A DNA stretch of 64,000 nucleotides from Guyanagaster necrorhizus (taxonomy: Eukaryota > Basidiomycota > Agaricomycetes > Agaricales > Physalacriaceae): NCBI RefSeq assembly GCF_019112545.1, contig NW_025064906.1:413100-477099 (forward strand), written 5' to 3'. The position numbers were made by a program, and so were the translations under genes. Below the pieces are notes generated by a model. The model did not search any database, was not told where the DNA came from, and was given only the letters and a program-made list of their open reading frames with translations. Of this stretch, positions 34,660 through 46,176 are shown in pieces (the first letter of the stretch is position 1; every line of letters begins with the position of its first letter).

Positions 34660-37600
34660 ATGGACTACGATAACTATGACGCCGTCCTTCATTATGTTTG
34701 GGGCCGTGTATGTCCTTCTAGCTCGTCCCCGTTATTACATATCCCAACTTTAACTTTTGTTTTTCTCTAGACACAAGGAGACGCCTGGTTCAAGCCCTCA
34801 GAAGAAAACGTAGCAGCCGGTGTTTGTCTCCGAATCGCGCAAGGCCAATTCCGCGTGTTTCCGTACGAAAACCGCTACCTTGCACCATTCGAGGCAGCCA
34901 TCCGTGTCTTGAACCCCCTCGTCGCTGTCAAAGTTAGAAGCGCCGCCATAAACGCCGCCCTGGCTACCGTGTACGTTCTTGTGGAATGATATATATCTGT
35001 TCTCTTGGCTCACATGTCGTCCGTTCGTATTAGGGCCGAAGATGCTGTGTGCATGTACCTCGATTCCGACACGCGAATCCAAGTACTCGATACAATGAGC
35101 CATCTAGTCCGCGCGGACAAGGAACAGTGCGGTGCCTTTCTGGTGTGTTGTATTTTCAACCTTCGAATCAGTCGACTGTCTTACGATTTCTATTCCAGCG
35201 TGATGAACGTGTCCTGGTCGTGTGGTCCGACGACCTCGATAATATCATCCCCCTGTGTTCGGATTTCGAAGAGAAATTGATGAAGCTTGTCTGGCGGTCC
35301 CGAGGCACCATTGCCTCGTCCATTACAGGAACATCTGCCGCACCATCTACTACTGCCTCCGACGATAATCTCAATGCCGATACGAAGGCAGCTGAAGCCG
35401 CTGCCGTGGCCTCGGAGGCTGTTGCGGTCGCTGTTCTTGAAGAACGGGAAAAGCAACCGGGGCAGAAAACGACGATTGGTCTCTGGAGCTGGAAGTTGTC
35501 CGGCAAGTCCAAGGCGGGGAAGCTTTCGGATCCGGAGAAAGCTTCGCGCAAGTCTGCACGGCCCATCCGACTTTTTGCCCCCGTATATGGAGGTCTCGGT
35601 GCAGCATTGTCCATATGTGAGTTATTTGTGCCTTTTTTTAATTTAATTTCTGGTCGTTCCTGACATAATTGGGGATTAGACTTTATTGGAAGCGGTATTT
35701 CGACGTTGATTTCCGAGGTCCGGCTCGACTCTAACTACACAAGATTTGCGTTGGTCGCCACTACTCCGTTTCTCCTTTGTGTGTCGCTCGTAAGTTTTCC
35801 TTCCCTCCAATTCAACACCTATTTATTTGCTTTCGTCCAGTTCTTCGCCCTTCAAATCATCACGAACCTTTCTTTCGTGTAAGTAAATTTTTTTGATTCT
35901 ATTATTAATCAATTCTCAAGTGACCCCCCTTCCCTTAGTCTTGGTCCCGTGGCACAATACCATGAAAACTCTCGCTATTACTCTGCAGTGCCACCCGAGC
36001 CTAATCCGGAACTAGACGCGAAGCTCCCCCACGTAACAGTCGAGATGCCTGTCTACAAGGAAAGTTTGGAGGAGACCATGTGAGCCAGTAGTAGCCCCTC
36101 GCATCTCTGATTTTGGTCTTCTGATCCAGGCCTGTCTATGCTAGTGCGCCCTCGGTAATGTCCCTCAAGAAAGCCATGCAGACGTATGCCCGACAGGGAG
36201 GGACCTCCTCCATCTTTATTCACGATGATGGCATTCAGCTGATCAACGAAGCCGAGAGGCAGAAGCGAATTGCGTTCTATGCCAACCACAACATTGGCTG
36301 GGTGGGTCGTCCGGGCCACTCGAGCGAACCGGATGGCTTCAAGCGTGCAGGGCGGTTCAAGAAGGCCTCGAACATGAACTACGGATTGGCTCTGTCCCTC
36401 AAGCTAGAGGAGAAACTTGCTGAGCTCGAGGCCTCGGAAAAGGCAGCGGGGACCGGCTCGGATGATGAAGAATGTTTAGAGGACAAGGCACTCAAGCTTG
36501 CGATCGAGGATATCTACGAAGCGAACGGTAGGAAGTGGAAGCCTTGGGCATCTAATGGCAAATCGCTCCGGATGGGCGATGTCATTTTGATTGTAGACTC
36601 CGATACTATTGTTCCCGAGGTACTGTCGCGTGACTTCTCTTGCGGCGCGTGTTTGCGGCGCTGACGATGTTTATTCTTGCTCTCTCTCCAGGACTGCTTC
36701 AGAGATGCCGCACGAGAGTTGGTTGAGTGTCCAGAGGTCGCCATCATCCAACACGAGTCAGGTGAGCAAACGAGCGGCATGCATCTCCGAATCCGGGCCC
36801 GGATCTCTGACGAGGGGGTTCCCCGTAGATGTTATGCAAGTCGCACACCATTACTTCGAGAACGGCATCACGCACTTCACGCGCCGGGTGAACAAATGTA
36901 TTTCCATGGCCTGTGCGAACGGCGAAGTAGCCCCATTTGTGGGACATAACGCCTTCTTGAGGTGGTCTGCGATCCAAGATGCGGCTTTCGTCGACCCAGA
37001 TGATGGCGTCAAGAAGATTTGGTCGGAAAGCAACGTCTCCGAAGACTTTGACATGGCGCTTCGACTCCAGGTACGCCCGGACCCGTTGTCTGGTTTTTTT
37101 TTTTTTCTATTGTTGTTGGGTTCGCGAACTGAGATCATGCAGCTGAAAGGATACATCATTCGATGGGCAACATATTCGGAGAGTGGTTTCAAGGAGGGTG
37201 TATCGCTTACTGTCGATGATGAGCTCAACCGCTGGCAGAAGTATTCTTATGGTGCGTGCCTTGATTCAGATTTTCCCGATGTCCGGATTCGTTTCATTCA
37301 TTCACACTTTTTTCTTCTTTTTTTCCCTGGCAGGCTGCAACGAACTGTTGTTCAACCCGCTGATTACTTGGTGGCGACTTGGTCCTATCACGAAGCAGTT
37401 GCGCACTTTCATCTGGTCGGCCGCGCCGGTTCATTACAAGATCAGTATGATGGCGTATATGTTTTCCTACTACGGAATTGCGGCGTCGGCCATGTTATCG
37501 GTGCTCAACTACCTCCTTCTTGGCTGGGCTCTCGACGTCGACGGATACTACATGCACAGTTTCGAAATTTGGTTGGCTTGTACCGTTGTTTTCCCGGGCG

Positions 37601-38284
37601 CTGGAAATCTTGGGTATACGTTGCTGGAATACCGCCTCGGGAAGAGGAGCATCATGTCCTCCTTCCTCGAAAATATCACCTGGATCCCGTTCTTGTAAGC
37701 GCGCGCCCCTCCCCCTTCCAACTTCTTCGTTCCTAGCTGAGATTTTGTGTCATGTAGCTTTTTCTTCTTCGGCGGCCTCAGCGTGCATCTCAGTGTCGCC
37801 CTACTCGCTCATATGTTCTCCTATAATATTACGTGGGGTGCCACTGCTAAGGTTAGCCATCTTCGCTTTTCTTCGTACGGACCGAATCGTGATTGACGGG
37901 GACGGGGTTCAACAGGAAGTCGAAAGATCCAATTTCTTCCTTGAAGTCCCCAAGATCTGGAAGCGCTATTGGCCCGTTATCATTCTGGCGCTCATTGGCG
38001 TTGGTGCGATGATCGTGCTATCTCTGTCGTTTATCCCAGCAGGATGGCGTATTCCGGGAACTTCTTGGGCTGTCATCCTTCCTCTTGCGTGAGTTCCGGT
38101 CCTCTCTGACATTCATTGTCAAGTTCCGTTGCTAATAATATCCTTTTTAGCATTGTAATTTCTTTGCATCTGCTGTTCCCTGTGAGTAACTTCCGTTGAG
38201 CCCGAACGTCGCCGCACCCGTACTGATCTAGACCTCCTCCCTCAGGTCGTTCTCAACCCATGGCTTATGATTTTCTCATACTGA
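34660..38284 (+). CDS. Family 2 glycosyltransferase, multi-pass membrane protein
   Basis: This is a processive-type GT2 enzyme, chitin-synthase-like in topology, probably making or extending a cell-surface polysaccharide; the substrate is unknown. The start MDYDNYDAVLHYVWG (34660) sits before an intron, followed by TQGDAWFKPSEENVAAG. A ~280-residue N-terminal region leads to the first helices (FALVATTPFLLCVSLF). Catalytic motifs in order: VTVEMPVYKESLEET; FIHDDGIQLI; GRFKKASNMNYGLAL; ILIVDSDTIVPED (DxD); GHNAFLRW; SEDFDMALRLQ (ED, catalytic base); LNRWQKYSYGCNELLFNP, in place of QxxRW. Several C-terminal helices follow (ISMMAYMFSYYGI, FFFGGLSVHLSVALLAHMFS, VIILALIGVGAMIVLSL). It ends NPWLMIFSY at 38284. 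About 11 introns, with every join I checked in frame. Confidence 0.87.
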
Positions 38285-40143
38285 ACTACTACTCCCAAAT
38301 GGTCGGGTAGGAGCGCGACATCCTGCAGCTTTTATTACTTGGACTTCCTGTGTCGATAGACTTATTATCAGCTTTTATCTATAATCTCAAGTGTACAGTA
38401 GTACATACAGTAGAACTCCGATATCTTCTTGTGCGCTTATTTATAGTTTGCCTTCTTTTTCTTCCCCCTTTGGCGCACATACCTTATCCTGCATTTTTTT
38501 ACTGGGATATCCAGGAGCATAACGTGGACACTGGTACACACAAATGATTTTTAGACGCCTTGTTTCTTTCCACGATCAATATATTATGTAAATGCAATGG
38601 GCATATTTTATAGAGAAATTTGACATGAATTTGGGTGTTAGTAAATCACGCCACTTAAAGCGCAGTTTGGCGTCATGAGGGGATCAGCAGGATTGATAGG
38701 CAGTCGGAATCAAGAATCCGATGACGCATACCTAGCGTCAGCGTCCTCTACAGATTCGCCACGACAAGCCGCCGCAAGAGACGTACCGGTCGCCTTCTTG
38801 AAGTTCTAGGTGCCTTTTCTTCTCGTCTTCCTCCTTCGCCCCCACTATCTTCCGCCTCCGCCGCATAATAATAAGTCGGTTTCGAGCGCTTGCGCGACGT
38901 TCGGGGTCCCCCATCAAATTGTTGATGGCTTTCTTCAAAATCGGGATACGTGGGTCACGGTACTTCCGGGTATAGTTCAGAATGCAGATCCGATAGAAAG
39001 GGGATAGTTACTTGGACATCCTCGTGGCCGGCTTGATCCTTTATTGTTCTGCTACTCTATAGCTAGAAGACAGGCAGCTCAGGAAGGCCCTAGGGAAGTC
39101 GAGCCCCCCCCACCCAAGATATGAAACGACGTCGCGTAAAGGAGCGAAGTAAATATGACAAGGTGCGCTTCTGCGGAGATCGCACCCTCTCAGCCAGCAT
39201 CCGCCTTTGCCACACACATCCTCCCGCTTCATCGAAGCGTACTGGGGCTGAGAGAACTCCCAAATCACTGTTTCACCTGTTTATCAGCATGTCGCCCCAG
39301 TCATGTGGCTGGATTTATGGAGGCGTTTATGAACAGCGATAGGATTTTTTCAGGTAGGGCGTGTTTCGCAAAAAAACGTAACATCATTCGGCGGTCTTTG
39401 CGAAAACCCATGATTTTCCCCCCCTCCTCTCGTCACAGAAGAGTCTTCGGCAGCTGCATAAGGTCAGATAACCTTTCGACGACACATAGAAGAGGGCACA
39501 AAACATATGTACCTTTCTCCCTCGATGCATCTATCTCCTTGTCACTGTTCAAGACTCATCTGATCCATGTAAATATAACCCACTGGCTTCTTGTTCCTGC
39601 GAGATGCCTCGTTGGATTAACACTGCTGCTCTCGCCAACGGTGGGTAGCGGTCGTTCGGGCCACAATCGCGATCGCCAAGTTCAGTATGACGGCATGGAT
39701 TCTCTCATATCGCACCGGAAATGAAGTTTCTGCCTGAAGGATTCCTCATCTCGCCGAGGAGAGCGAGGGGAGACCGTTAAGTACGGGTCTCCATAACATC
39801 CCGATGTCGTCTCTCCAAACGTGAACATCCATCCAAGGACGGTGCGTGGGGGATCGTCCGCACCACCGCCTATAGAGCGCCCATTGGCAGCTCTCGAATA
39901 ACCGAAACTGTTCAGCCACCGCCGACGTCTTTTTACGTTGAACGGGTGACCGCCTTTTCTGGTGTTCTCTTTCACGTCGCCCCAGTACGCATCTTTGAGG
40001 GGATGCGAGGTATTCGCTTGACTTACCATCAATCGTCCGAAGCTCGTGACAAGGAGAAAGTGAGACGTATGTCCATGGGATAGACGTACAAATTATGTCT
40101 AGGTATGAAACTTAAGTTATCACAATACATCTCGCCACGACCT
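38285..40143. other. Intergenic up to inverted-repeat arm 2; one unexplained open frame
   Basis: The first 300 bp are the glycosyltransferase 3' UTR. A minus-strand frame at 39,682-40,032 (116 codons) contains GGHPFNVKRRRRWLNSFGY and GRSIGGGADDPPRTVLGW and looks more protein-like than its neighbours, but I cannot place it in a family. A plus-strand frame at 39,155-39,724 overlaps it and is less convincing. Confidence 0.3.
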
Positions 40144-40240
40144 TTGATTTAGTAGACGATACCCCAGTCATCTTCTTCATCAGAGTCACTAGGAAGGTAA
40201 TCAACAAAAGATACAGCCACAGAAGTCATGTTTACCTGTC

Positions 40241-41479
40241 TCAGAAACCTTTGGTCAAATACAGAGCCCCCTTCTGGACAAGGCGAGGCATAGACTCTCT
40301 GATGATATTCTCCGTCACGTCCGACGCGTTTGATATTTCTCCAAGAGGGGAATCTTGGCCGCCTATTAAACGAATAGTTAATCTCCGGAGTGGATAACTG
40401 TCATCCCCCAAAACTGAATCCAGATTTGCCCATGCCCCTTTACACGCGGAGGAACGAAAGTGGGTGCTTTGGGCATCGAGATAAAGTCGGATCGTTAGAG
40501 ACTCCAGACGGGTCGGGACGTTAGGCGATGGTCTGAGCGCGTTCGTCCACCAGCCTAGGATAGGAAGCGGACTGACTCTCAATATATCAGGGAAATCTCC
40601 TAGGTACAAAGATAGGGCACGTAGGTGAGATAGGGGAAGATCAAAGAGAGAAGGGGTGCGGCTATCGATGTATGTTAGTATGAACAAGGCTGAAACGCGG
40701 ATTAGCGTGTCGTTATCACGGTTGAGGTCTATGATTCTTTTCAGAAGCGAAAGGTTCTCTAGGCTGAAATAGTCATAAGGGTCGCCATCGTATTGCATGC
40801 GTATGGTGAGATGCTCAAGCCTGTCGATACGCACGGGTGGAGTAGGGTAGGTAAGAATCGTGTCCAGTATCCGTCGGGAACCAGGCGTACATGTAATAAC
40901 TAGATGTCGGAGAGAGGATACGACGGAAGGGTCATTGTCTTCACACATGGAGACGTCAGCCTGGCCACCAGTAACGATGAGATTGCCAGATATCGACATC
41001 GTGTGGAGTTGATGACAGTGGCGAAGAAACGAACATAATGCCTGAGTGTCATCCACCGTTAGGTCCCAAAGAGCCAGGACCTGCAGTGGGCATGAGGAAA
41101 GCATCGTGGTGAGTTCCTTTGAAAGATCGCGGAACGAGACGTCGAGCAACGAGAGAGATTCAAGATTAACTAGGGATTTCACGATGGGCGTTAAATGCTC
41201 ATCTGCCGTGACACTCCAGTGTGAAAAATTCTGTAGGAACAGATAATTTACACAAGAGGATATTTCTGGGGATTCTGTGCATATAACGTAAAATCGTCGG
41301 ATGTGATCTGCGTTGTCGAAGCCCACGGCAGAGAATATTTGCCTACGAGAAGGTGAAAGGAAGGAGCGGCAGGTAAGAGAACAAGCGAATAGAGAGGAGG
41401 GGTTTCCTTTGAGTTCGCCGATGATCATGTCGGTCAGCTCCTGGGGTAGAGGGAAGCCTGTCGATGTAGATACAGCCAT
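40241..41479 (-). CDS. F-box protein, copy 2
   Basis: The same 412-residue protein as at 17,179-18,417, with about 20-25 substitutions and no gaps. The F-box (LPQELTDMIIGEL, FACSLTCRSFL) is identical. Differences cluster in the leucine-rich half, for example NHLFLQN to NYLFLQN, SLHDVSF to SLLDVSF and SPFDLPL to SLFDLPL. The terminal TGA and the downstream spliceable acidic tail are shared with copy 1, so the shortened C-terminus predates the duplication. Intact reading frames in both copies suggest either recent duplication or selection. The likely role is SCF substrate recognition. Confidence 0.85.
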   Translation of the reverse strand: MAVSTSTGFPLPQELTDMIIGELKGNPSSLFACSLTCRSFLSPSRRQIFSAVGFDNADHIRRFYVICTESPEISSCVNYLFLQNFSHWSVTADEHLTPIVKSLVNLESLSLLDVSFRDLSKELTTMLSSCPLQVLALWDLTVDDTQALCSFLRHCHQLHTMSISGNLIVTGGQADVSMCEDNDPSVVSSLRHLVITCTPGSRRILDTILTYPTPPVRIDRLEHLTIRMQYDGDPYDYFSLENLSLLKRIIDLNRDNDTLIRVSALFILTYIDSRTPSLFDLPLSHLRALSLYLGDFPDILRVSPLPILGWWTNALRPSPNVPTRLESLTIRLYLDAQSTHFRSSACKGAWANLDSVLGDDSYPLRRLTIRLIGGQDSPLGEISNASDVTENIIRESMPRLVQKGALYLTKGF

Positions 41480-41833
41480 TGAAATTTTGACTAAACCTAA
41501 GTTTTGACTTAAGTCTGAAGTGAAACTGAAAAGCTGGAATGGCTTACCGACGGTGAAGCACCTAGGCGAGAGGAAATTTGAATGATTCTAAAAGAGTCGC
41601 GACGGGTCTTGGACGCCTGTTCGGTGTTCGTCAAAGCTGCGGTGACAGAATTTGTTTTCCCAACTGTGACACATGTCACGTGAGGTTACCATTAAATTGC
41701 CCTTGTTTTCTCATTTCTTTCGTTTTCCTTTCGTTTCCATGCTCCTTAGCACGTTTCGCGACGACAGCGCAGATCGAACATTGCCTGAAAATGGAAATTC
41801 GCGCCCAGATATTCTTGCCTTCCTTCGACCACG
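41480..41833. promoter_or_regulatory. Bidirectional promoter interval, arm 2
   Basis: Same 354-bp divergent interval as 16,825-17,178, nearly identical, including the TTTAGTC/TTAAGTC repeats next to the F-box start. Confidence 0.45.
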
Positions 41834-44442
41834 ATGAACAGCGACCGCGAGCGCGTCATTTTGCATGAGTGGCCTCGCGATCCTGATGGACCAACTGTTC
41901 GAGAACCACCACCTCAAGGGGTTCGTACACCAAACAATATACCTTGGGGACATACACTGGATGATTTCTACTGGTTCGTAACCTGATTTTATCCCACGGT
42001 TCGCATTCCAGCGTATCTTAGGATTCGTCCTTTCCCTGGCGCGAAGTTAAAATCAATTTGGACGCGAAGCATGCTGGATGAATTCGGCGAGAACTTTGGT
42101 GAACAGCCTGGAGTTCCACAAGTTGAACCGCGTCGCTTGAGACCGTGGCCACTGCTCAAGGTGCCGAATGACGACGCGCTTTTCGGGTTAGTGGACGAGA
42201 CGTGCAATAGGGATCATTCGCTCAAGCCCCGACGTTTCCATGGTACGTTAATGTGACCATTTTTCAAATCGCCTTTAGTGACGGGTCTTCTAGCTGTCAA
42301 GAGTACTGGTTTGTTGTGTAAACGCTTGTTCTCTATGCACACTCATCCATTGGCAGTATTTGAATCCACAAAGGAAAAAATAGAATGGTCCGCGGAGCCA
42401 GCACCGATGAACGATGACGCACCCCCCGCAACCAAAGAATCCATCCTCGAAGGGGCTGTGAAGTCGCAGGACAGGCTGCCGGGTAAAAGAACTGTTTTCA
42501 CATTGACATAAATCTGACGGCGAAAGCAGAAGATGATGGCAAGGACGATGAATCGGCCATGGCCGAAGGTGAATAGAGCTTGTTCCTGTGATTTTCCACG
42601 TCTAATTTTGGTGATAGTCTTCGTTCAGGCTGATGATAATATAACGGGTGGCTTTGTCTTAGAATCCAGCATAGAAGGAGAGACAGGAGACAGACAAAAT
42701 TGTACAGGTCTGGTTCACAGTTTTCTGATCTGACCGAGATCTGACACTGAAAGCAGAGATCGACGTCCCCGAAAGTAAATAGATTTCTTTCGTCTTTCTC
42801 GTGTCTAACTTTGGTGATAGTTATCGTAGAAGAGAGATGTGAAGACAAACATGATGTGGCGACAGGTAGTAAAGAAGTTCTCTACAACTATTGCTTCGGA
42901 CCTCAATCTGATGATAAAAGCAGAAGACGACACCAAGAAGGATGAATCAGAAGGTTCGAAAGGTGACCAAAGTTTTTCCGACTTTGCTTGTGTCTAACTT
43001 AGATGATAGTTATTGTCGAAACTCATGACGACCTTACACCCGCGGAACGACAGGCAATGGAGGTCAGTGCATGATAATCTTTCCCCTTGGAGTCTAAGGA
43101 TGAAAAATATAGTCCTTTATGACTACGGATTATGAGACGGTTCAAAAACTTGAGGAACGCATCCCCGAAGAATACTTTCCTGACATACTCCTCGTCAACG
43201 ACCCTTCCGGCTTCACGATGAGTGACGTTCCATTTCTTAGCCGTCCGTCGCGTATGCTGCCTGTACGCTATAAACGTGTTTGGCCGAAGCTGAAGCGCGA
43301 TGGCGAGCCGGCCACGCTCTTTAACAATGACCTCCATTGCCCTTCGGCGTTCCACTGGACACCGACACAGACGGAGAGGTACGCTGCTAGTGAGTGTCGA
43401 AGAATCGCTACGCTCGACCTTTCGGGTGCACCACTTCTCGGCAAGGGCGGCCATTCTGCCGTCCGGAAGGCCGGAATACGACTTCCAGTACCTCTCACGA
43501 CGCAGACAGGCGACCCACACGTTTCCGTAGCTGCAAAACTGGCGTTTTCTCTTAGTGAAGATCGGGAGTTGCTTGAAAATGAGGGACGAATCTACGACAC
43601 GTTCCCCGATCATCTGCAGGAGAGCTACTGCGGCTATAACTTGGTAGCTTCGATGGACCACCCTGTCCCCGTGGGTGCGTGTGTGCCCAAGTTCTTTGGG
43701 TATTATGTACCTGTTCAGGAGGAGGAAGAAGCTAGTCGGAGGCAAGAAGCACTGAACAGAATCAAGAAAGAGGTGGAAAGAAGACGGGAACGAGAGGCGA
43801 AGAGAGAAGCTAAGAAGATAGGCGTGGACGAGGCGGTAGAATCTACCGATGCAGACGGAAAATCAGCGGAAGAAGAGGACGACTATAGTGGCGAGGATGA
43901 TGAAGATAACTTCTACGAACATTCACCTCTACAAGACGAAGAAATTCGTTCCCCCATTCTCTTGCTCGAAGAGTGTGGGACGCCTATCGAACCGGAAGAG
44001 TTTTCAGAAGATGAGAGGTATTCTAGCTTCATTTCTGTTGCTTCTACTCCATCGCTGATGGTGCATCTCCAGATCTGAATGCTTCTCACTGGTGCTTCGC
44101 CTTCATCATGCAGACTTTGTGCACAACTCGCTGTATCCTCGCAACATTTTGCGACAGCCAGGTCCTCTTACCGTGCGACCGTCAGAGCGATCGTTGAAGA
44201 CGCCGAGTTTCAGGATTATTGATTTTGGGAGAGGAGAGTTTGTGCCGTTATTTGTGGAGAAGTTCCTTGAGATCCTGTGGAGACTGGGACCACCGATGGT
44301 CTGGACGAGAGAAGAAATGGAGAGGGTCAAAGAAGTGTTGGAGATGGGGAAAGAGGAGGCGGTTCGTTGGTTTAATGACAGTCCCGGATCCGAATTGCGG
44401 AAAGCCGCGAGAATCCTATATGTCAACGATTATCAGTTATAG
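41834..44442 (+). CDS. Atypical fungal kinase-like protein, copy 2
   Basis: The start at 41834 (MNSDRERVILHEWPRDPDGP) leads through GHTLDDFYW; a GTTCGT..CTTAG intron then gives WIRPFPGAKLKSIWTRSMLD and DETCNRDHSLKPRRFHG. A middle region of small acidic exons follows. It contains three degenerate units at 42,511-42,624, 42,738-42,828 and 42,905-43,017, each an exon start 'TCTGA..AAAGCAGA' followed by an intron ending 'TCTAA..TGATAG'. A further exon, ETHDDLTPAERQAMEV, precedes the conserved half, which has the same Gly-rich loop, VSVAAKLAF, ILLLEECGTPI, FVHNSLYPRNIL and FRIIDFGRGE as copy 1. The protein ends DYQL (copy 1 ends DY). As in copy 1, the catalytic-loop Asp is absent although DFG is kept. 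Function unknown. Confidence 0.75.
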
Positions 44443-45063
44443 TTTGTAAAGTGTTTTGGTGTCGTAGAATCGCTAAATTGAAATCATGGCTTTATGATGT
44501 GCATTTGACCATTACGTAGTACGGTATAAAGATGGATGCATGATGCACCTTTCGAAACCGAAAGGACAATGAAGGAAGTGCAAGTGAAACTCTGAAGGAT
44601 CTTAACTCTACGTTTCCAAGTGTCGTCGCAGGGTGCACATTCTTGGTTCGGACACTGGAAAAGTAAGATTCGCATATGCTGTAAGGACTCCCAGGGGAAT
44701 CGAATCGCTGTAAATTGACCACGAGAGCAGGAAAAAAAGTGGGAGGAGAGAAAGAAAGAAAGAAAATCAGTGAAATCTAGTCAAAGCACATGTCCAAGCA
44801 GCACCACAAGATGACAGCAAAAGTCCCAAGACAACCATAGTCCCAAAAAACCTGTAATCAAAAGAAAAATAGTCCATGAAAGTGAAAGTACAAACACCAA
44901 GAGTCCCAAAGAAAAGGAACTGGAAAACAAAAGCCTAAGGAAAGTCTGATGCAAAGGAGAGTGAGATGATGATGAAAGCAAGAAAGAAAGGAGTAGAGAG
45001 ATGAGTCTCTGCTTGCAAAGTCCCAAACTGTAAGGTAAAGTGGAGAAACAAAAAGAAAAGTCC
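44443..45063. other. Distal arm 2 non-coding sequence with compositional switch
   Basis: This is the counterpart of 13,600-14,215. It has normal CpG content up to 44,723, then no CG at all until 45,179. The open frames are reversed purine-rich shadows. Confidence 0.6.
45059..45063 (+). repeat. Target-site duplication of copia element 1 (agtcc), left copy
   Basis: agtcc before the 5' LTR matches agtct at 49,616-49,620 after the 3' LTR, with one C-to-T change. The uninterrupted site in arm 1 reads aaaagtccaaatgc on the corresponding strand (around 13,620-13,635), with one copy. Confidence 0.85.
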
Positions 45064-45271
45064 CATTGGGATAGCAATCCCAAGTGAGTATGAGAATGTA
45101 CTCAAAGATACAATGCCAGTCAGTGGCAGCTGACTTGGATCATGATCTGGACTTATTTAGTATTTCATAGAAAGATCTCGAAGTAATACAAAATGTATTT
45201 AAGTAGAACATCTCTCTCTCTCGAGGCCAATTCCAATCCTCTGTACATTACTCTGCTCTCTACTTACAACA
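45064..45271 (+). repeat. 5' LTR of copia element 1
   Basis: 208 bp, beginning CATTGG (TGTTGG in the 3' copy, so the terminal TG is mutated to CA) and ending ACTTACAACA. It differs from the 3' LTR at roughly 20 positions, nearly all transitions. Confidence 0.92.
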
Positions 45272-45283
45272 GGTTATGGGCCC
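45272..45283 (+). other. Primer-binding site complementary to an internal part of initiator tRNA-Met
   Basis: GGTTATGGGCCC follows the 5' LTR directly. Its complement GGGCCCATAACC is the anticodon-loop and stem sequence of eukaryotic initiator tRNA-Met, not the 3' acceptor end. This is the half-tRNA priming arrangement known from Drosophila copia. Confidence 0.8.
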
Positions 45284-45354
45284 TGGCCATAACTGAACTT
45301 ATGTTGCTACTCACTTCACACTCTTTCATACCTTATGTACACACATAGAACTGC

Positions 45355-46176
45355 ATGGATAACCAGTCCATGTATAGAATTAACCCCCTTAAGGGCCTGG
45401 AAAATTACCCAACATGGAAAATCAAGATGATCAATATCCTAACTGATTTAGAACTAATTGATTATGCAGATGGAAGCACTCTGGCCCCAGCAGACATGAC
45501 ACTGGTGGCAGATTGGAAGAAGAGTGATAGGAAGGCTCTTTTAACAATAAGATTGTGGGTTTCAGATGGCCTGCTGGTATATATTGCTGGTTCAAAGACT
45601 TCAGCAGAAGCCTGGAAAGCTCTGAAAGATATGTATGAGTCCAGGGGACCCATGGAAATTGTTCTTGTCAGAAGGAAATTCTTCAGAGCTCTGTGTGAAG
45701 AAGGAGGAAACATAGAGGAGCATATTAGGACTATGAGGTCCTATCAGGAGAAGCTGGCATCCCTTAAGCAGAAAGTTGAGGAGGAGGACTTCTCTATTAC
45801 ACTGTTTATATCACTACTGGAATTATGGAATTCATTCATCTCATCAGTGGATACTGCCAACTTGAAAGATTCTTACAAGTTGATTTCCTGAATTCTTTAG
45901 GAAGACATCTGATTAAAGGAAAAGACTTCTGATCAGACCATGATATTTGCAGCACATGGCAAGAAGTCCAATCCAAAAGTCACATGTTATGGATGTAGAA
46001 AAACTGGTCACATTAGGACAAATTGCCCAAATAGAAAGAAGAATTCTGGAAAGTTGTGGAAAGGAAAGGGAAGAGGTCAGACTCAGGCACATGTTGCCAA
46101 ATTAGACTCAGAAAAAAATGACTATGCATTTTGTGCAACAGATATTGCACTTACCTCACTCTCAGGAGTATTATAG
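45355..46176 (+). pseudogene. copia 1 gag with CCHC zinc knuckle
   Basis: Gag starts MDNQSMYRINPLKGLENYPT (45355) and runs to a stop at 45,889. After a short break, the zinc knuckle CYGCRKTGHIRTNC (CX2CX4HX4C) appears at about 45,985, followed by a basic tail. Gag forms the particle and binds RNA. The premature stop after DSYKLIS marks it inactive. Confidence 0.85.

Noticed and set aside
36609..37736. 375-codon plus-strand open frame
   Set aside because: It crosses several introns of the glycosyltransferase gene in mixed frames. The conserved GT2 motifs lie in the spliced reading, so this is not a separate gene.
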